Shown here piece after piece: positions 63,212 to 64,000 of a stretch of 64,000 bases of DNA. The notes below the pieces were generated by a model. That model did not search any database. It was given only the letters and a program-made list of their open reading frames with translations, and had not been told where the DNA came from. How positions within the stretch are numbered: the first letter of the stretch is position 1; every line of letters begins with the position of its first letter. Source of the stretch: Aphanomyces cochlioides (taxonomy: Eukaryota; Oomycota; Saprolegniomycetes; Saprolegniales; Verrucalvaceae); assembly GCA_019828595.1 (NCBI GenBank), contig JAHQRK010000012.1, forward strand, positions 2,459,915-2,523,914, read 5' to 3'. The translations under genes were made by a program, and so were the position numbers.

Positions 63212-63645
63212 CGGGTTTGGGGGTAAGCAGGGAGAGGCGACGGGACCACGCGAGCGAAGCGAGCTTTGTCACAAAGGGGTGAATTAAAAATTAACGCTAC
63301 AACTACGGAGCGAAGCGACCACGCGCTTTAGCGCGTCACGCCCGAAGGGCGTACGGAGGGTCTGGGAGGCGGAGCCTCCCAGGGCTCGTTTTAATTGGTT
63401 GTAGGCACTTGTAATCTAATTTCATTGGTCCTTTCGTTTGCCTTCTTCAGTGTGAGTTATGTCGCTGATTGTGCAAGCATGAAGTGACTGAGGGGATCAG
63501 TTAGTCAGTTCAGAAGCTTGCCAGCTTTATCCGGATATCCGGATAAGGGGGATTTGGGGGCCCCGGGGGGATTTTCGGGGGCCCCTGGGGGGATTTCCAT
63601 GGGGGAAGTTCCTTGGGGAGGAAGTTCCATGGAAGTTTGGGGTTT
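63212..63645 (-). repeat. Penelope-element pseudo-LTR copy 3 (5' end side)
   Basis: Same content as 59745-60183, with one clear difference (GGGCGTACGG for GGGCGTCCGG). The right side runs into the terminal G-rich repeat through TTTGGGGTTTAGGGGTTTTG. It should contain the element's promoter because it lies upstream of ORF1. Confidence 0.88.
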
Positions 63646-64000
63646 AGGGGTTTTGGGGGTTGGGGGTTTGGGGGTTTGGGGGTTTGGGGGTTTGGGGGTT
63701 TGGGGGTTTGGGGGTTTGGGGGTTTGGGGGTTTGGGGGTTTGGGGGTTTGGGGGTTGGGGGGGGTTTGGGGGTTTGGGGGTTTGGGGGTTTGGGGGTTTG
63801 GGGGTTTGGGGGTTTGGGGGTTTGGGGGTTTGGGGGTTTGGGGGTTTGGGGTTTGGGGGTTTGGGGGTTTGGGGGTTTGGGGGTTTGGGGGTTTGGGGGT
63901 TTGGGGGTTTGGGGGTTTGGGGGTTTGGGGGTTTGGGGTTTGGGGTTTGGGGGTTTGGGGGTTTGGGGGTTTGGGGGTTTGGGGGTTTGGGGGTTTGGGG
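63636..64000 (+). repeat. Tandem (TTTGGGGG)n array, telomere-like, running off the window
   Basis: About 45 units of TTTGGGGG with occasional shorter ones (TTTGGGG). It is G-rich on the plus strand and the chromosome end would be to the right. It continues past the window end. The oomycete telomere described in Phytophthora is TTTAGGG, so this is either a lineage-specific telomeric or subtelomeric repeat, or a satellite derived from the element's own G-rich tail. Interleaved TTTAGGGG and TTTCGGGG units occur in the tail of the pseudo-LTRs. Confidence 0.85.

Larger units (their letters stand above)
59745..63645 (-). mobile_element. Penelope-like retroelement, endonuclease-deficient, next to a G-rich repeat array
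   Basis: Two direct repeats (59745-60183 and 63212-63645) flank two minus-strand frames, the later of which encodes a Penelope-type reverse transcriptase. Pseudo-LTRs in partial tandem (copy 1 plus copy 2) are typical of these elements. No GIY-YIG domain follows the reverse transcriptase. The 5' end abuts (TTTGGGGG)n, and the 3' end faces the chromosome interior. The endonuclease-deficient Athena and Coprina groups show the same arrangement at telomeres; the match to them is inferred from structure. Confidence 0.82.

Noticed and set aside
59489..63645. Hammerhead ribozyme in the pseudo-LTR
   Set aside because: The conserved CTGANGA and GAAA core was not seen on either strand by eye. A covariance search would be needed.

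Overview
The window reads as nuclear DNA of an oomycete, most likely a saprolegnialean such as Aphanomyces (genus is an inference). The sequence supports this with crinkler (CRN) proteins, an LRR-transmembrane-TKL receptor kinase, a secreted EGF-repeat protein, very short (about 37-45 nt) GT-AG introns, and a mixture of transposon superfamilies. No prokaryotic, organellar, rRNA, tRNA or CRISPR features were seen.

Layout. (1) 1-21.1 kb is transposon-rich. It holds a frameshifted crinkler, a broken piggyBac transposase, a complete Copia LTR retrotransposon (3571-8470, ATTTT target duplication), a fold-back MITE, a pogo-like transposase, a Harbinger-type fragment, a SANT-like gene, a Merlin element (14801-16301, 8-bp target duplication) nested in a second pogo remnant, and a KDZ-type transposase with a SWIM-like zinc motif. 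(2) 21.7-42.1 kb is a compact island of host genes with gaps often of 10-300 bp: importin-11, a ureohydrolase, BCAS3, a pseudokinase, an LRR receptor kinase, an EGF-repeat surface protein, HOP2, a secreted Gln/Gly-repeat protein, an IRG-like GTPase that appears spliced to a three-repeat Myb domain, and a dual-specificity phosphatase. (3) 42.3-53.4 kb holds two nearly identical 605-residue CRN genes in opposite orientation, separated by a mosaic of decayed inverted and direct repeats, with a second, internally deleted Merlin element. (4) 53.4-59.4 kb holds a Harbinger pair (transposase plus SANT-like protein), an unidentified two-exon gene fragment and a decayed hAT element. (5) 59.5-64.0 kb holds a Penelope-like retroelement. 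It has a reverse transcriptase without a GIY-YIG nuclease, an upstream gag-like frame, and direct repeats (pseudo-LTRs) on both sides, and it runs directly into at least 360 bp of (TTTGGGGG)n.

The right end is the most interesting part. The element's 3' end faces inward, its 5' end faces the G-rich repeat, and it lacks an endonuclease. That is the arrangement expected if reverse transcription is primed from a chromosome 3' end, as proposed for the Athena and Coprina groups. The host genes cover nuclear import, meiotic recombination, signalling and cell-surface functions. They do not form an operon-like pathway, but several share very short divergent or convergent intergenic regions.
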